A stretch of 64,000 bases of DNA from Saprospiraceae bacterium. Its GTDB lineage: Bacteria > Bacteroidota > Bacteroidia > Chitinophagales > Saprospiraceae. The stretch covers positions 1 to 64,000 of the forward strand of contig JADJYH010000009.1 of NCBI GenBank assembly GCA_016719855.1, given 5' to 3'. Below, piece by piece: positions 38,187 to 48,478 of this stretch (its first letter is position 1; every line of letters begins with the position of its first letter). The translations under genes and the position numbers were made by a program. The notes below the pieces were generated by a model. That model ran no database searches. It had not been told where the DNA came from and saw only the letters and a program-made list of their open reading frames with translations.

Positions 38187-38668
38187 ATCTTTTAGTTTTA
38201 AGGCTTTCCATAAGTGGAATGCCAGAATAATTCCCACTTTGAAACAATGGAGTTTTGTAGTAATTGAAGTGAACACCACTAAACTGAAATCCAATATCCA
38301 AAGGCTTCTCTATAGCTCCGTGGACAACGGTTGTTCTTTCAATTACTAGTTGTTTTGGTTGCTCAACATTGTGTGCAAACAACTGAATTTTCAAGACACG
38401 GCCGATATCTGAGAGTGTGTCAGTTGTGAAGTTGTGAGTACCGCTTAACCATTTAGTAACAACAGAAGGGTGTTGCTCAAGCATTTCAGCAAGCTTGGAT
38501 TTTGATATTCCTTGACGCTGCATAGCCTCAAAGATTTTAGCTGCAAGCATCATCCTGTTTTCGATTCGAGCAGTTTCAACTGAATTTTTTTCTTTCAAGT
38601 GCGTCCATAGCCGCACTTCGAACTACTCTTGCTTTTTGCTCACTATCTTGCTTTGCCATGACGTTCAT
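38179..38668 (-). CDS. HigA-like XRE-family antitoxin with C-terminal extension
   Basis: The start is ATG 38668 (MNVMAKQDSEQKARVVRS), joined over a one-base change in the A-run near 38590. The helix-turn-helix reads MMLAAKIFEAMQRQGISKSK, LAEMLEQHPSVVTKWLSG and LSDIGRVLKI, as in HigA/HipB-like XRE regulators that repress their own operon. After residue about 100 there is an unstructured, aromatic-containing tail (GFQFSGVHFNYYKTPLF), the place where TAC antitoxins carry a chaperone-addiction segment. It lies between the toxin-like and SecB-like genes. Confidence 0.75.
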
Positions 38669-38688
38669 ATTTTATCTCTTCAAAAATT

Positions 38689-39183
38689 TCAATCTTCATC
38701 CTCGAAAATAAAATCTCCCTCCAACTCCATCCCATCCCTCGACCACCAAATCTCTTTGTCCTTTATGCGCTGTGTAAGTCTATCTGAGATTTCTCTAAGC
38801 ATGTAGTTTTCGGATTTCAGTTTTGGGTCGTCTTGTAACTTAATGACACCTTTTGGCTTTGGTCCGCCGCCTCCCAAAACCAGTGCTAAGTTGCCGAGGC
38901 GAATGCAATAAAGCCTGAGTTTAACACCTGGACTATCGTACAAAGCAAAGACATCTTGCCCTGCTTTCCCTTCTGGCTTTCGAAAAAATGTCTCCACAGC
39001 TCCGGTTTTATGACCAATTACATTTAATCTGGTCGTGATGTCATCAATCTCATGGGGAAAGTCAGCGGTATTCTCCACAAGAAACTGGTCGAGCAACGTC
39101 TGGAAAGAGTCGTTCACTATGACCGAGTAAATGGTAGCTCGTGTGCCGCTGAGTTGGGAAACCTTTACTATTTCAAATTTCAC
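38689..39183 (-). CDS. RelE/HigB-like toxin of the TAC locus
   Basis: 164 aa, intact. Features: MKFEIVKVSQLSGTRATIYS, then LFALYDSPGVKLRLYCIRLG-type core (VKLRLYCIRLGNLALVLGGG), GPKPKGVIKLQDDPKLKSEN and an acidic end. The L-RLY-I-----L-LGGGGPK-----K-QDD--L pattern is seen in RelE-superfamily proteins paired with XRE antitoxins in Bacteroidota; activity as a ribosome-dependent mRNA endonuclease is inferred. First gene of the operon, as HigB is in canonical HigBA. Confidence 0.65.
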   Translation of the reverse strand: MKFEIVKVSQLSGTRATIYSVIVNDSFQTLLDQFLVENTADFPHEIDDITTRLNVIGHKTGAVETFFRKPEGKAGQDVFALYDSPGVKLRLYCIRLGNLALVLGGGGPKPKGVIKLQDDPKLKSENYMLREISDRLTQRIKDKEIWWSRDGMELEGDFIFEDED

Positions 39184-39307
39184 TTAAAATTGAAATTTTT
39201 GACAAAAATACAGCTTATCTTGATAATTTTTGTATTTTAGGTAAAAAATATTATTTCTAAAACAGGTTCTTGAATTAAATGTTTGATACCAATAATTCAA
39301 ATTCCCC

Positions 39308-39315
39308 TACCTTCA
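39308..39315 (+). promoter_or_regulatory. -7 promoter element variant (TACCTTCA)
   Basis: One mismatch to TAnnTTTG, 18 nt before the amidohydrolase ATG; an identical box precedes the DinB gene at the same distance. Confidence 0.45.
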
Positions 39316-39333
39316 CCCCTCAAAATTCATCAA

Positions 39334-42300
39334 AATGAAGCTAAACCTGACCATCCTCATCCTCCTAACCGCCCTCTCTCTCTTCGCCCAAAAGAAAAAA
39401 GCCACCAAGCCACCCACCCCCGCCAAAAAGGAAACCCCAAAAAATGGGACGTCAACAATCCCCCCGGCCCGTGGGGCTGGAAAGACGTGAAGTTCACCAC
39501 CGACGAAGGCACCTGGCTCAACCTCGACGTCAGCCCGGACGGAAAGACCATCGTCTTCGACATGCTTGGCGACATCTATTCCATGCCCATTGCCGGAGGC
39601 AAAGCGACGCCGTTGCGCACTGGCATTGCCTGGGAGGTGCAGCCCCGGTTTTCGCCAGACGGTAAACAGATACTTTTCACTTCCGATGCTGGCGGCGGCG
39701 ACAATATCTGGCTGATGAACGCCGACGGCAAGGATGCCAAGCAAATCACCAAAGAAGATTTTCGCCTGCTCAACAATGCCACCTGGATGCCCGACGGCGA
39801 TTATTTCATCGCACGGAAGCACTTCACCTCTGGGCGCTCGCTGGGCGCTGGCGAGATGTGGATGTACCACAAAACGGGCGGCGAGGGCCTCCAACTCACC
39901 GAGCGCAAAAACGACCAGCAGGACGTGAACGAGCCGACCGTCAGCCCCGATGGCCGCTATGTTTATTTCAGCGAAGACCTGTACCCCGGCGGCTTTTTCC
40001 AGTACAACAAAGACCCGAACAACCAGATTTACGGCATCCGCCGCTACGACAGGCAGGAGGGCAAATTGGAGAATATCATCAGTGGGCCCCGGCGGGGCTT
40101 GCAGGCCGCAAATCTCCAACGACGGCACCAAGCTCGCCTTCATCCGGCGGGTGCGCACGAAGACCACGCTTTGGGTACATGAACTGAAAACCGGGCAGGA
40201 GTACCCCATCTTCGACCAACTGAGCAAGGACCAACAGGAGGCTTGGGCCATCTTCGGCGCCTACCCCGGCTTCGATTGGATGCCCACCGACAATGAAATC
40301 GTGATTTATGGCTTGGGGAAAATATGGCGGGTGCCCGTCATGCTCGGCGCTGAAAAACCTGCGAAGGCGATGGAAATCCCCTTCTCCGTGGACGTGAACA
40401 TGAAGGTGGCGGAGACGGTGAGGCCGAAGCAGAAGGCGTTTGAGGAGGAGATGGAGGTAAAGGTGATGCGGGGGGTGGTGACTTCGCCCAAAGGCAATTA
40501 TTTGGTTTACAATGCTGTCGGTAATCTGTGGCTATATAATTTACTGGATAAGGAACCCAAAGTGCCTTCCCCTGTCAGGAATCCAAAGGATAATAGCTTC
40601 TTTTATTCAGAGCCATCCTTCAATCCACAGCGAGAAACTGAATTCGTCTATGTATCATGGAATGACGAGGAAATGGGGGCAATTTGGAAAACCGATTTTT
40701 CAAAAGCGAGAACCCTGGTTTGATGCAGAAATTGACCACCACCCCCGGCATCTACCGCACCCCCTCCTTCTCCCCCGATGGCAAATGGATTGTCTTCGTA
40801 AAAGAAGGCGGCAACTCCCACCAAGGCTACACGCACTCGAAGGAGCCGGGCATCTACCTCATGCCCGCCGATGGCAGCGCCGAGCCGAAGCTTGTGACCC
40901 CGACGGGCGAGTACCCGCAGTTCAGCGCCGATGGCAAGCGCATTTTTTACCAAAAAGGCGGCTACCTCTTCGGCAGCCTCGTGAAGAGCGTGGAGAGCGT
41001 GGACCTGAATGGCGAGCACAAGCAGGAACATTTCGACGGGAAGTACAGCCATCGCTACGTCATCAGCCCCGACAACAAATGGGTGGCTTGGTCGGAACTG
41101 TTCAAGGTGTACGTCGCCCCATTTCCCAAAACCGGAAAAAAAGTGGGCCTCACGAGCGGCACGAAGGCGGTTCCCGTGGCACAAGTCGCCAAGGACGCTG
41201 GCATCAACATCCACTGGAGCGCCGACAGCAGGACCCTGCACTGGACGCTCGGCAACGAGTATTTCAGCGACAACCTCACCGAGCGCTTCAAGTTCCTCGA
41301 AGGCAGCCGGGACAGCCTGCCGCCGATGGACTCTGTTGGCACAAAAATCAAGCTCACGCTGCCCGCCGACAAGCCGAGCGGCATCATCGCCTTCACCAAC
41401 GCCCGCATCATCACGATGGAAGGCAACGAGGTCATCGAGAAAGGCACGGTCGTGGTGGAGGGCAACGTCATCAAGTCCGTGAGCGCCGATTTCGTCGTGC
41501 CAAAAGGGGCCAAGGAAATTGATTGCACGGGCAAGACCATTATGCCCGGCATCATTGACGCCCATGCACACAGCGGCAATTTCCGCTACGGCCTCAGCCC
41601 GCAAAAACAATGGGAATACTACGCCAACCTCGCCTACGGAGTCACCACCTCGCACGACCCCAGCGCCAACACGGAGATGGTGTTTGCGCAGAGCGAACTC
41701 CTCAAGGCCGGGTACATGGTCGGGCCGAGGCTGTTCAGCACGGGCACGATTCTGTACGGGGCCGACGGCGATTTCAAGGCCGTCATCAACTCGCTGGACG
41801 ACGCCAAGTCCGCCCTGCGCCGCACGAAAGCCTTCGGCGCTTTTTCGGTAAAAAGCTACAACCAACCCCGGCGGGACCAGCGCCAGCAGGTCATCGCCGC
41901 CGCCCGTGAACTGGGCATACAGGTGGTGCCGGAGGGCGGCAGCACGTTTTACCACAACCTCAGCGAAGTGGTGGACGGTCACACGACGGTGGAGCACAAC
42001 ATCCCCGTCGCACCGCTGTACAAGGACGTAACCACGCTCTGGGCCGCCACCAAGACGCACAACACGCCGACGCTCATCGTCAGCTACGGCAGCCTCAGCG
42101 GCGAAAACTATTGGTATCAGCACACGAATGTTTGGGAAAAAGAGCGCCTGCTCGCCTTCACGCCCCGTGCCGTGGTGGACAGCCGCAGCCGCCACCGCAC
42201 CATGGCACCGGAGGAGGAGTACACCAACGGCCATATCCTCGTCTCGCAAAGCCTTAAAAAGCTGCAAGATGCTGGCGTGAAAATCAATCTCGGTGCCCAC

Positions 42301-42687
42301 GGCCAACTCAACGGCCTCGGTGCCCACTGGGAGCTTTGGATGCTGCAACAGGGCGGTATGTCGAACCTCGAAGCACTGAAATGCGCCACCATCAACGGGG
42401 CGATTTCTTTGGGAATGGATGAACAATTGGGTTCCATCAAAGCGGGCAAACTGGCGGACCTGATCGTGCTGGACAAAAACCCGCTGGAGAACATCCAGAA
42501 CTCGGAGTTCGTGAAGTACACGATGGTGAATGGCCGCCTCTACGATTCGGCGACGATGAACGAGATTGGGAATTATGATAGGAAACGGACGAAGTTTTAC
42601 TTTGAGCAACCGGGGAGCGGGAATGGGTTTGAGTATTTTAGGGAGACGGGGTCGTTTATGCGGCCGACTTGTTGTTGGAGGGATTGA
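39334..42687 (+). CDS. Secreted TolB-like beta-propeller amidohydrolase, frameshifted
   Basis: About 1,117 aa. Signal peptide MKLNLTILILLTALSLFA, Lys/Pro-rich spacer, then a WD40-like (PD40) propeller: LDVSPDGKTIVFDMLGDIYS, PRFSPDGKQILFTSDAGG, TVSPDGRYVYFSEDLY, PSFSPDGKWIVFVKEGG. The second half is an amidohydrolase: TGKTIMPGIIDAHAHSG supplies the HxH metal motif (residue about 742), with GVTTSHDP, TTVEHNI, LGAHGQLNGLGAHWELW and KLADLIVLDKNPLE. The family is predicted to be periplasmic or surface metallo-hydrolases of peptides or related substrates. Frame changes lie near 39430, 40095 and 40720, the rest is continuous. Confidence 0.85.
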
Positions 42688-42730
42688 GGTAAATAGAGAA
42701 ATTAATTTAACTGAACAGTAATTTATCAAG

Positions 42731-43876
42731 ATGCAACCACTATCTCAAGCACTTGAAGCTCTACTTTATGAAGCAGAAAGTACATCCTTAGATTTTAAGC
42801 GAGACCAATATTTGTTTATTGGAGCAGATGATATTCAGAAAAGCGAATTGCTTAAGGATATACTTGCTTTTGCTAATTCATGGAGGAGAGTAGATGCTTA
42901 CATTTTAATCGGCGTCCTAGAAGTAAAAGGAGGTAAAAGTCAAGTTATTGGAATTTCACAACATCTTGATGATGCACAACTTCAACAATTCGTAAATGAA
43001 AAGATCCAACGACCAATATCTTTTTCATACTACACAACTAAATTAGAAGAAACCCATATAGGGGTAATTCATATTCCCGTTCAAAAGCGGCCATTCTATT
43101 TGGTACGTGATTTTGGTAAGCTCAAAAAAAACATTGTTTATATTCGTAGAGGAACTTCGACTACTGATGCAAAACCTGATGAAATAGTGAGAATGGGTGA
43201 AGAGTTTTTGTTTGATGAAAACCGCTTGCCAGACCTTGATTTACAATTTGGTAAGTACAAAGAGAGGTCAAAATTTGGTAAATCTTTGTCCTTAAAAATA
43301 TTGATATTGAAATGCCCAAAAATGATGAAATTCCAAATTATGGTAATGTAAAGCATTCAGCTTACTTGTCAATTGTTGACCCGTTAAACAGAGAAAATAT
43401 TAACTATTATCGACAATATGCGAACTACTTTAGAGAAATTAATTTGATTCAAAATATTGGTTTTCAATAGATAATCGAAGCCCAGCGATTGCCTCAGATG
43501 TGAAGGTTGAGATGATTGTCATAATTAATAAGGATAGTTACAAAATCTTTGATGACAACAATTATCCAATAGAACCTTCAATTAATTACATTCCATCGGG
43601 TTTAATTTCAAGTAGGCTAGATGTTGTGGTCGAAGAAGGAAGGGATAAGTATCATCTCAATTTATTTTTGCAAAATTCAAACCAAAACAAACTAAGTGGT
43701 CGCAGAATAACCTAAACATCAGAGTACAAAAGCCATGTAATCTTGAAATCCAGGCTAAGGTTTTTGCTGACAACCTTCCAGAACCTAAGGAGTTTAACAT
43801 GGAAGTGCAAATCAACCTTGATCACGAGAAAATGATTATAAAGGATTTTGCAGATATTGTTGGGTTCCAAATTTAG
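42731..43876 (+). CDS. AlbA_2 (Schlafen-type) domain protein, frameshifted
   Basis: The N-terminal domain has SLDFKRDQYLFIG, LLKDILAFANSWRRVDAYIL, IGVLEVKGGKSQVIG, and IVYIRRGTSTTDAKPDEIVR: the AlbA_2/Schlafen fold found in DNA-binding and tRNA-cleaving defence proteins. After shifts near 43295, 43470 and 43715, about 180 residues follow (YGNVKHSAYLSIVDPLNREN, SDVKVEMIVIINKDSYKIFD, PEPKEFNMEVQINLD) to the stop at 43874. The C-terminal part is beta-rich and unfamiliar. Total about 380 aa. Confidence 0.7.
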
Positions 43877-43949
43877 ACAATTTGGGTTCCCACCTCCACT
43901 CCCCACCACATCACCCGCCGAAAGTGTTCTTCCCTTTCTCAAACTGCCC

Positions 43950-44045
43950 GCCCGCTCCAGGCTTAGAAATCCCTGTCGGGCTTTCCAATCTCTGCGCTCG
44001 TGCCCGGGAAGCCTGCCTGACGGTAGTCAGGGATTTCTAAGCCCG
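43950..44045. repeat. Dispersed palindromic repeat GGCTTAGAAATCCCT, copy 1
   Basis: GGCTTAGAAATCCCT near 43960 is the reverse complement of AGGGATTTCTAAGCC near 44028, with CGGGCTTTCCAATCTCTGCG between. Related pieces occur at 44757 and 45508. Confidence 0.55.
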
Positions 44046-44103
44046 CCCTGCTCGCCACTTCCAGTTTTCCAGGCTTTTCCCTACTTTTGAAAAAAAATCA
44101 CCG

Positions 44104-44321
44104 ATGACAACGATAACTTTAGATAAGCCACTGACCAATTTGCAGATGGAATTGCTCAAACTGTTCTCCCGCAACCTGCCGGAAGAGCGGCTGTTGGCGT
44201 TGAAGGAGTTGATTTCCGACTACCTGCTCGACATAGCGAGGACGAGGCAGACAAAGCATGGGACGCCAAGGGCTACACCCCGAAACTGCTAAAAGTGGCT
44301 GCAAAAGGCAGTGAAGGATGA
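44104..44321 (+). CDS. Antitoxin-like protein of a PIN toxin pair, frameshifted
   Basis: MTTITLDKPLTNLQMELLKL, FSRNLPEERLLALKELISDY, then after a shift near 44236 EDEADKAWDAKGYTPKLLKV and a stop overlapping the toxin ATG (ATGA at 44318). About 73 aa. The TNLQMELLK-FSRN segment is shared with the orphan at 23271 and defines a local antitoxin family. The immediate coupling to a PIN gene supports the role. Confidence 0.65.
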
Positions 44322-44729
44322 AAAGTTGTACTCGACACCAACGTAATTCTTGCCTCATTTTCGAGAAGGTCTCCGTACCGTCTCGTCATGGACAAGTTCC
44401 GGGAGCGGGCTTTCAACCTTTGCCTGACGACTGAAATCCTGTTCGAATACGAGGAAAAACTGACCGAAATCTTCTCACCCGAAACTGCCTTGCCCTTCAT
44501 GGAAGCCCTGTCCGACCGCTCGAACGTCGAATGGGTGAATGTCTTTTTCAAATGGAACTTGATTTACCCCGATTTGGATGACAACAAGTTTGTTGATTGT
44601 GCCATTGCATCCCGTGCGGATTATTTGGTGACAAATGACAGGGATTATAGACCGTTGAAGAAGTTGGCTTTTCCAAAGTTGACCATTCTGACGGTAGAGG
44701 AGTTTATAGAAATTTTGCGGCGTATATGA
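44318..44729 (+). CDS. PIN-domain toxin (COG1569-like)
   Basis: Starts at ATG 44318 with one extra A to be removed, giving VVLDTNVILASFSRRSPYRL with the first PIN aspartate. EILFEYEEKLTEIF supplies the conserved Glu; YPDLDDNKFVDCAIASRADY and LVTNDRDYRPL carry the remaining acidic residues. About 136 aa. This PIN subgroup acts as a predicted RNase toxin. Overlaps its antitoxin by 4 nt. Confidence 0.8.
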
Positions 44730-44811
44730 CAACCCGACCTGCTCAAAAAGCAGCCGCCTATCCTGCCCGCCCGCTCCAATCTTTCCAATCCCTGCGCTAC
44801 ATAAAAACCCC

Positions 44812-44819
44812 TACCTTCA
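44812..44819 (+). promoter_or_regulatory. -7 promoter element variant (TACCTTCA)
   Basis: Same box and nearly the same spacing (20 nt to ATG) as in front of the gene at 39334. Confidence 0.45.
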
Positions 44820-44839
44820 CCCCCCTAAATCAACCAATC

Positions 44840-45451
44840 ATGAAACAACTCACCACCCTCGCCCTTTTGTGGACATTAATCGCAACCGCCACAAATGCCC
44901 AGAAGCCCACCCCGCTTTGGACGGAAGCCGACCGCCAGTACCTGCTGGCCAACTTGGAGCGAACCAAGCAGGAAATCATCAAAGAAACCCAAGACCTTAC
45001 GCCAGTGCAATGGGCCTTCAAGGAAGCACCGGACAAGTGGAACATCGGGCAGGTGCTGGAGCACTTGGGACTGTACGAGCGTATCTTCGCACAAGAGGCC
45101 GACATCATGCTCAGCAGCGACCCCGAACCTAGCCTCGACAGCCTCGCCCGGCCCGACAGCACCTACGTCGCTTGGATGGACGACCCCAGCCCGCACCAGG
45201 CTTGGTGGAACGCCGAACCCCTCGGCCTGATGCACGGCAAGGACAACCTCACCTTCTTCCAGTTCGGCAGGGACAACCTCATTCAATTTGTGAAGGAAAC
45301 CACCTACGACCTAAAGGCGCACTATACTTTTCGCTGGGGCGATGAGCGCCGCCGCAGTATCCATGCACTCATGGTGGTGCATTTTGCGCATACGGACAGG
45401 CACCTGCGCCAAATCAGAAGGATAAAAGGGGATGTGAATTGGCCAAAATGA
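44840..45451 (+). CDS. Secreted DinB-family protein
   Basis: 203 aa, intact. Signal peptide MKQLTTLALLWTLIATATNA. The four-helix DinB/YfiT fold is indicated by LLANLERTKQEIIKETQDLT, FKEAPDKWNIGQVLEHLGLY with the first metal-ligand His, and a C-terminal helix HALMVVHFAHTDRHLRQIRR with two further His. DinB-like proteins are metal-dependent thiol or transferase-type enzymes; a secreted version suggests periplasmic action. Alone in its unit. Confidence 0.8.
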   Translation: MKQLTTLALLWTLIATATNAQKPTPLWTEADRQYLLANLERTKQEIIKETQDLTPVQWAFKEAPDKWNIGQVLEHLGLYERIFAQEADIMLSSDPEPSLDSLARPDSTYVAWMDDPSPHQAWWNAEPLGLMHGKDNLTFFQFGRDNLIQFVKETTYDLKAHYTFRWGDERRRSIHALMVVHFAHTDRHLRQIRRIKGDVNWPK

Positions 45452-45507
45452 ACGGCGCAGTCTTTTCTGAAAAAATAAGATGAAGTTTGGGGTGAGCCCG
45501 CTGCGGG

Positions 45508-45545
45508 CTTAGAAATCCCTATCGGGCTTTCCAATCCCTGCGCTG
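45508..45545. repeat. Dispersed repeat, half copy (GGCTTAGAAATCCCT...CCAATCCCTGCGCT)
   Basis: Matches the left half of the palindrome at 43960; another part (CCAATCTTTCCAATCCCTGC) is at about 44775-44796. Confidence 0.5.
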
Positions 45546-45650
45546 CGAGTCCCTGTTAGTAGGTGTTCTCAACATGGGAAATAGGCTTTTTGTTAAAAAC
45601 AGTAAGCTCTGCAAATAGGCTGATGATAGCGGAGTAATCCCAAAAAGGCG

Positions 45651-45689
45651 AAAAACAAAAACGCCACGGATGCTGCTGCGTCCGTGGCG
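45651..45689 (-). terminator. Rho-independent terminator of mqnC
   Basis: Stem CGCCACGGA/TCCGTGGCG (45662-45670 with 45681-45689), followed on the minus strand by TTTTTGTTTTT, 26 bp after the mqnC stop. Confidence 0.75.
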
Positions 45690-45714
45690 ATTTCGTTTTC
45701 CAAAAGCAGTATCA

Positions 45715-46857
45715 TCAATCCACCATCATCGTCGCCTTGTCCAACTCCTGCTGCTTCATCATCTTCGGCAACTCCCGTGGTTCGTACTGCTGGTTGCGAA
45801 GCTGCGGCACAAAACCCGCATCCCGGATGGCCTGCTGGATGCCGTTGGCCGTGAAGCGGAACTTGGCCCCGGCTGCCGACACCACGTTTTCCTCAATCAT
45901 GATGCTGCCGAAATCGTTCGCACCAGCGTGGAGGCAAAGCTGCGCAACGGGCTTGCCCACCGTCAGCCAAGAGGCTTGGATGTTGACCACGTTGGGCAGC
46001 ATGATGCGGCTCATGGCAATCATGCGCACGTACTCGTCGCCCGTGACGGTGTTCCGGGCACGTTTCAGCTTTTTCAAAATCGTGTCCTCGTCCTGGAACG
46101 GCCACGGGATGAAAGCGAGGAAGCCCTTAGCGTCGGCGGGCTTCTCGGACTGCACTTCCCGCAGCTTCACGAGGTGCTGCATCCGCTCCAGGTTCGTTTC
46201 TATGTGGCCGAACATCATGGTGCCGGAGGTGGTCAGGTGCAGTTGGTGGGCGGCCCGCATCACGTCGAGCCACTCCTGCGCCCCGCACTTCCCGGCGGAG
46301 ATGAGGCGGCGCACCCGGTCGTCCAGAATCTCGGCACCAGCACCGGGCAGGCTGTCGAGGCCCGACTCCTTCAGGGCTTTCAGCACTTCGTAATGCGTTG
46401 ATTTCGAGAGCTTTGTGATATGCGCAATCTCTGGTGGGCCGAGGGCGTGGAGCTTGAGGTTGGGGTAGAGTTCCTTGAGTTGGCGGAAAAGGTTGGTGTA
46501 AAAATCAAGCCCCAAGTCGGGGTGGTGGCCGCCTTGCAGCAGCAGTTGCTCGCCGCCGTAGGCAAAGGTTTCCTCGATTTTCACCTTGTACTCCTCGATG
46601 CTCGTGATATAGCTCTCCTCATGCCCCGGTCTGCGGAAGAAGTTGCAAAACTTGCAGTTGGCGATGCAGACGTTGGTGGTGTTCGAGTTACGGTCAATGA
46701 TCCACGTGACCACGTTGCCGGGCACATGGTGCTGACGCAGGGCGTTGCCCACGTACATCAGCTCGGCGGTGGCCGCATTTTCAAACAGGAAAACGCCCTC
46801 CTCAGCGTTGAGGTGGTCGAGGCGGAGGGCACGGTGGAGTAGGTCGTCGGTGCGCAT
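45715..46857 (-). CDS. mqnC: Cyclic dehypoxanthine futalosine synthase (MqnC), radical SAM
   Basis: About 380 aa from MRTDDLLHRALRLDHLNAEE. The radical SAM cluster motif is NTTNVCIANCKFCNFFRR (CxxxCxxC). It continues with EQLLLQGGHHPDLGLDFYTN, GLDSLPGAGAEILDDRVRRL, CGAQEWLDVMRAAHQLHLTT, SGTMMFGHIET and FLAFIPWPFQDEDT. GLDS-PG-GAEIL and TTSGTMMFGH(V/I)E are typical of MqnC, which cyclises dehypoxanthine futalosine on the way to menaquinone; the closely related MqnE was considered but fits less well. A longer start at 46914 adds a tail unlike the family. Followed by a terminator. Confidence 0.82.
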   Translation of the reverse strand: MRTDDLLHRALRLDHLNAEEGVFLFENAATAELMYVGNALRQHHVPGNVVTWIIDRNSNTTNVCIANCKFCNFFRRPGHEESYITSIEEYKVKIEETFAYGGEQLLLQGGHHPDLGLDFYTNLFRQLKELYPNLKLHALGPPEIAHITKLSKSTHYEVLKALKESGLDSLPGAGAEILDDRVRRLISAGKCGAQEWLDVMRAAHQLHLTTSGTMMFGHIETNLERMQHLVKLREVQSEKPADAKGFLAFIPWPFQDEDTILKKLKRARNTVTGDEYVRMIAMSRIMLPNVVNIQASWLTVGKPVAQLCLHAGANDFGSIMIEENVVSAAGAKFRFTANGIQQAIRDAGFVPQLRNQQYEPRELPKMMKQQELDKATMMVD

Positions 46858-46980
46858 GAAGCAGGATATTTTGATATTGAGATATTGGGTTATTGGGAGT
46901 GTCGTTTTTTTCAAAGAGGAAACAAAGATAGGCAGGGAGGGTTTTGGGAGATTGATTTTTATTCTTAAACCACCCAGCTT

Positions 46981-48403
46981 TCAAGATTTCTTCCCAGCAT
47001 CCTCAAGCACCAGCACCCAGTCCCGCCCTTTTTTCGGAGGAGTGAAGCTGCCTTTTTGACCTTTGGCAACGCTCATCTCTCCTGTGCGGGGATTGTACCA
47101 CTGCACCCGCTTCCTGGTGCCGGAAATTCTACTCAAATCAACGGTAACAGGCTGGTTTTCAGGCAGGTAAATCATGGCGAAGCTACCATCCTCGGCCCGC
47201 AAAGCTCGAATGTGCTTGTCCCAATCGGGTGGATTTTTTGACAAAATCAGGCTTTGGTCGGCCTTGCATTTGGCGAGTGGGCTGTACCGCATCAGAGCCG
47301 CCAAATGTTTCAATTGGCGCCCGGCCCTCATCGCTTGCCGCCAGTGGATGATGGTGTCGCCGTTGTTGATGGGCTGCTTGGCAGGTTCGCAGAACTGCCA
47401 GATGAAGTGGTGGCCGTAGGTGACACAGCACGCCCCAGCAAACACGGTCCGGTAAAGCCTTGCCCGCACGTCGTAGGCGGTGAAGTAGCCTCGCTGCCGT
47501 GTCCATTTGCCGTCCAGGGTTCACCGGGTGGTTTTCGTAGCAGGGTTCCATGTCGAGGGTGGGCTTGCTGGGTGACATTTTCAGGTCACGCTCCACCCAG
47601 TCCCAAGCAGGGGCTTCCCGGCTGCCGTGGCCGGACTGGAAGCTGTTCATGTCCAGCCAATGCTCATCGTGGATGTACTGCGAGGTGGAGTTGTCGCCGC
47701 CCCAGCAGTGGTAGGTGATGAACACCTGCTGTTGACCGTACACCTCCTGAATACCCGCCGCCATCGCCCGCCAGATGGGGCGGTCGTCGTATTGTTTTTC
47801 GTCCTTGCCCTTGTACTTGGCAGGGCGGTCGCCTCCCAAAATCCAGATGACATGGGGCATGTTGCCGTAGCGTTCTGCGAGGATTTTGCCGTAGGTCAGT
47901 GCGTTTTCTTCGTTGAAAACGATAGGGCCGTCGCCCCAAAGATGTGCCACTTTGTCGCCCCAGGTGGGCAGCAGACCGATGTACATGCCACGGTCAGCGG
48001 CGGCGTTTACCACAAAATCCACGTGGTCCCAGTAATCGTACTGGGTGGGGTCGGCTGGGTCGTTGCCAGGGGTGGTGGCAATGCGTGTGGGGTCGAGGTC
48101 AACAAGGGGTAGGTCGCCGTAGGCATTGGGCGTGCGCAGCCCATCGAACTCTGCCAGCGCAACAGCCTGAATGACATTGAAACCCTGCGCCTGTCGAGTG
48201 TCCAGGTATTCAATGGCCTCCTCCCGGTTCAGGCGGTGGAACAGCTCCCAGGCGGTGTCGCCTAGCCAGAAGAAGGGCTTGCCGTCGCTGGTTTCGAGGG
48301 TGCGGTGGTTGGCAGAGACCTGGATACTCAGCGGTGTTGGGTTTTGTGCAAAAAGCATCGTAGTCGGCAACAACCATGCGAACATCGGGAGTGTTTTTTT
48401 CAT
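46981..48403 (-). CDS. GH140-like (DUF4038, apiosidase-type) secreted glycoside hydrolase, one frameshift
   Basis: About 473 aa. Signal peptide MKKTLPMFAWLLPTTMLFAQ. The DUF4038 TIM-barrel reads FFWLGDTAWELFHRLNREEA, YLDTRQAQGFNVIQAVALAE, YDYWDHVDFVVNAAADRGMY, VIWILGGDRPAKYK, FITYHCWGGDNSTSQYIHDE and PTLDMEPCYENHP with candidate acid/base residues. After a shift near 47500 it continues CVTYGHHFIWQFCEPAKQPI and a small C-terminal beta domain like the collagen-binding domain that follows DUF4038. GH140 includes RG-II apiosidase; the substrate here is unknown. Confidence 0.8.
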
Positions 48404-48478
48404 CGCTTTCTTAGTTTCTGAATTTTTAAGATTTTGGGCTAAAATTGGCCATAAAAACTTGTAACACCCTGCTTTTCA

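Noticed and set aside
40648..42729. 693-aa open frame on the minus strand
   Set aside because: Antisense shadow of the amidohydrolase gene; GC-rich codons leave the reverse frame open, and it has no family motifs.
45715..46857. Aminofutalosine synthase MqnE
   Set aside because: GLDSLPG-GAEIL and the TMMFGH(I)E region fit MqnC better.
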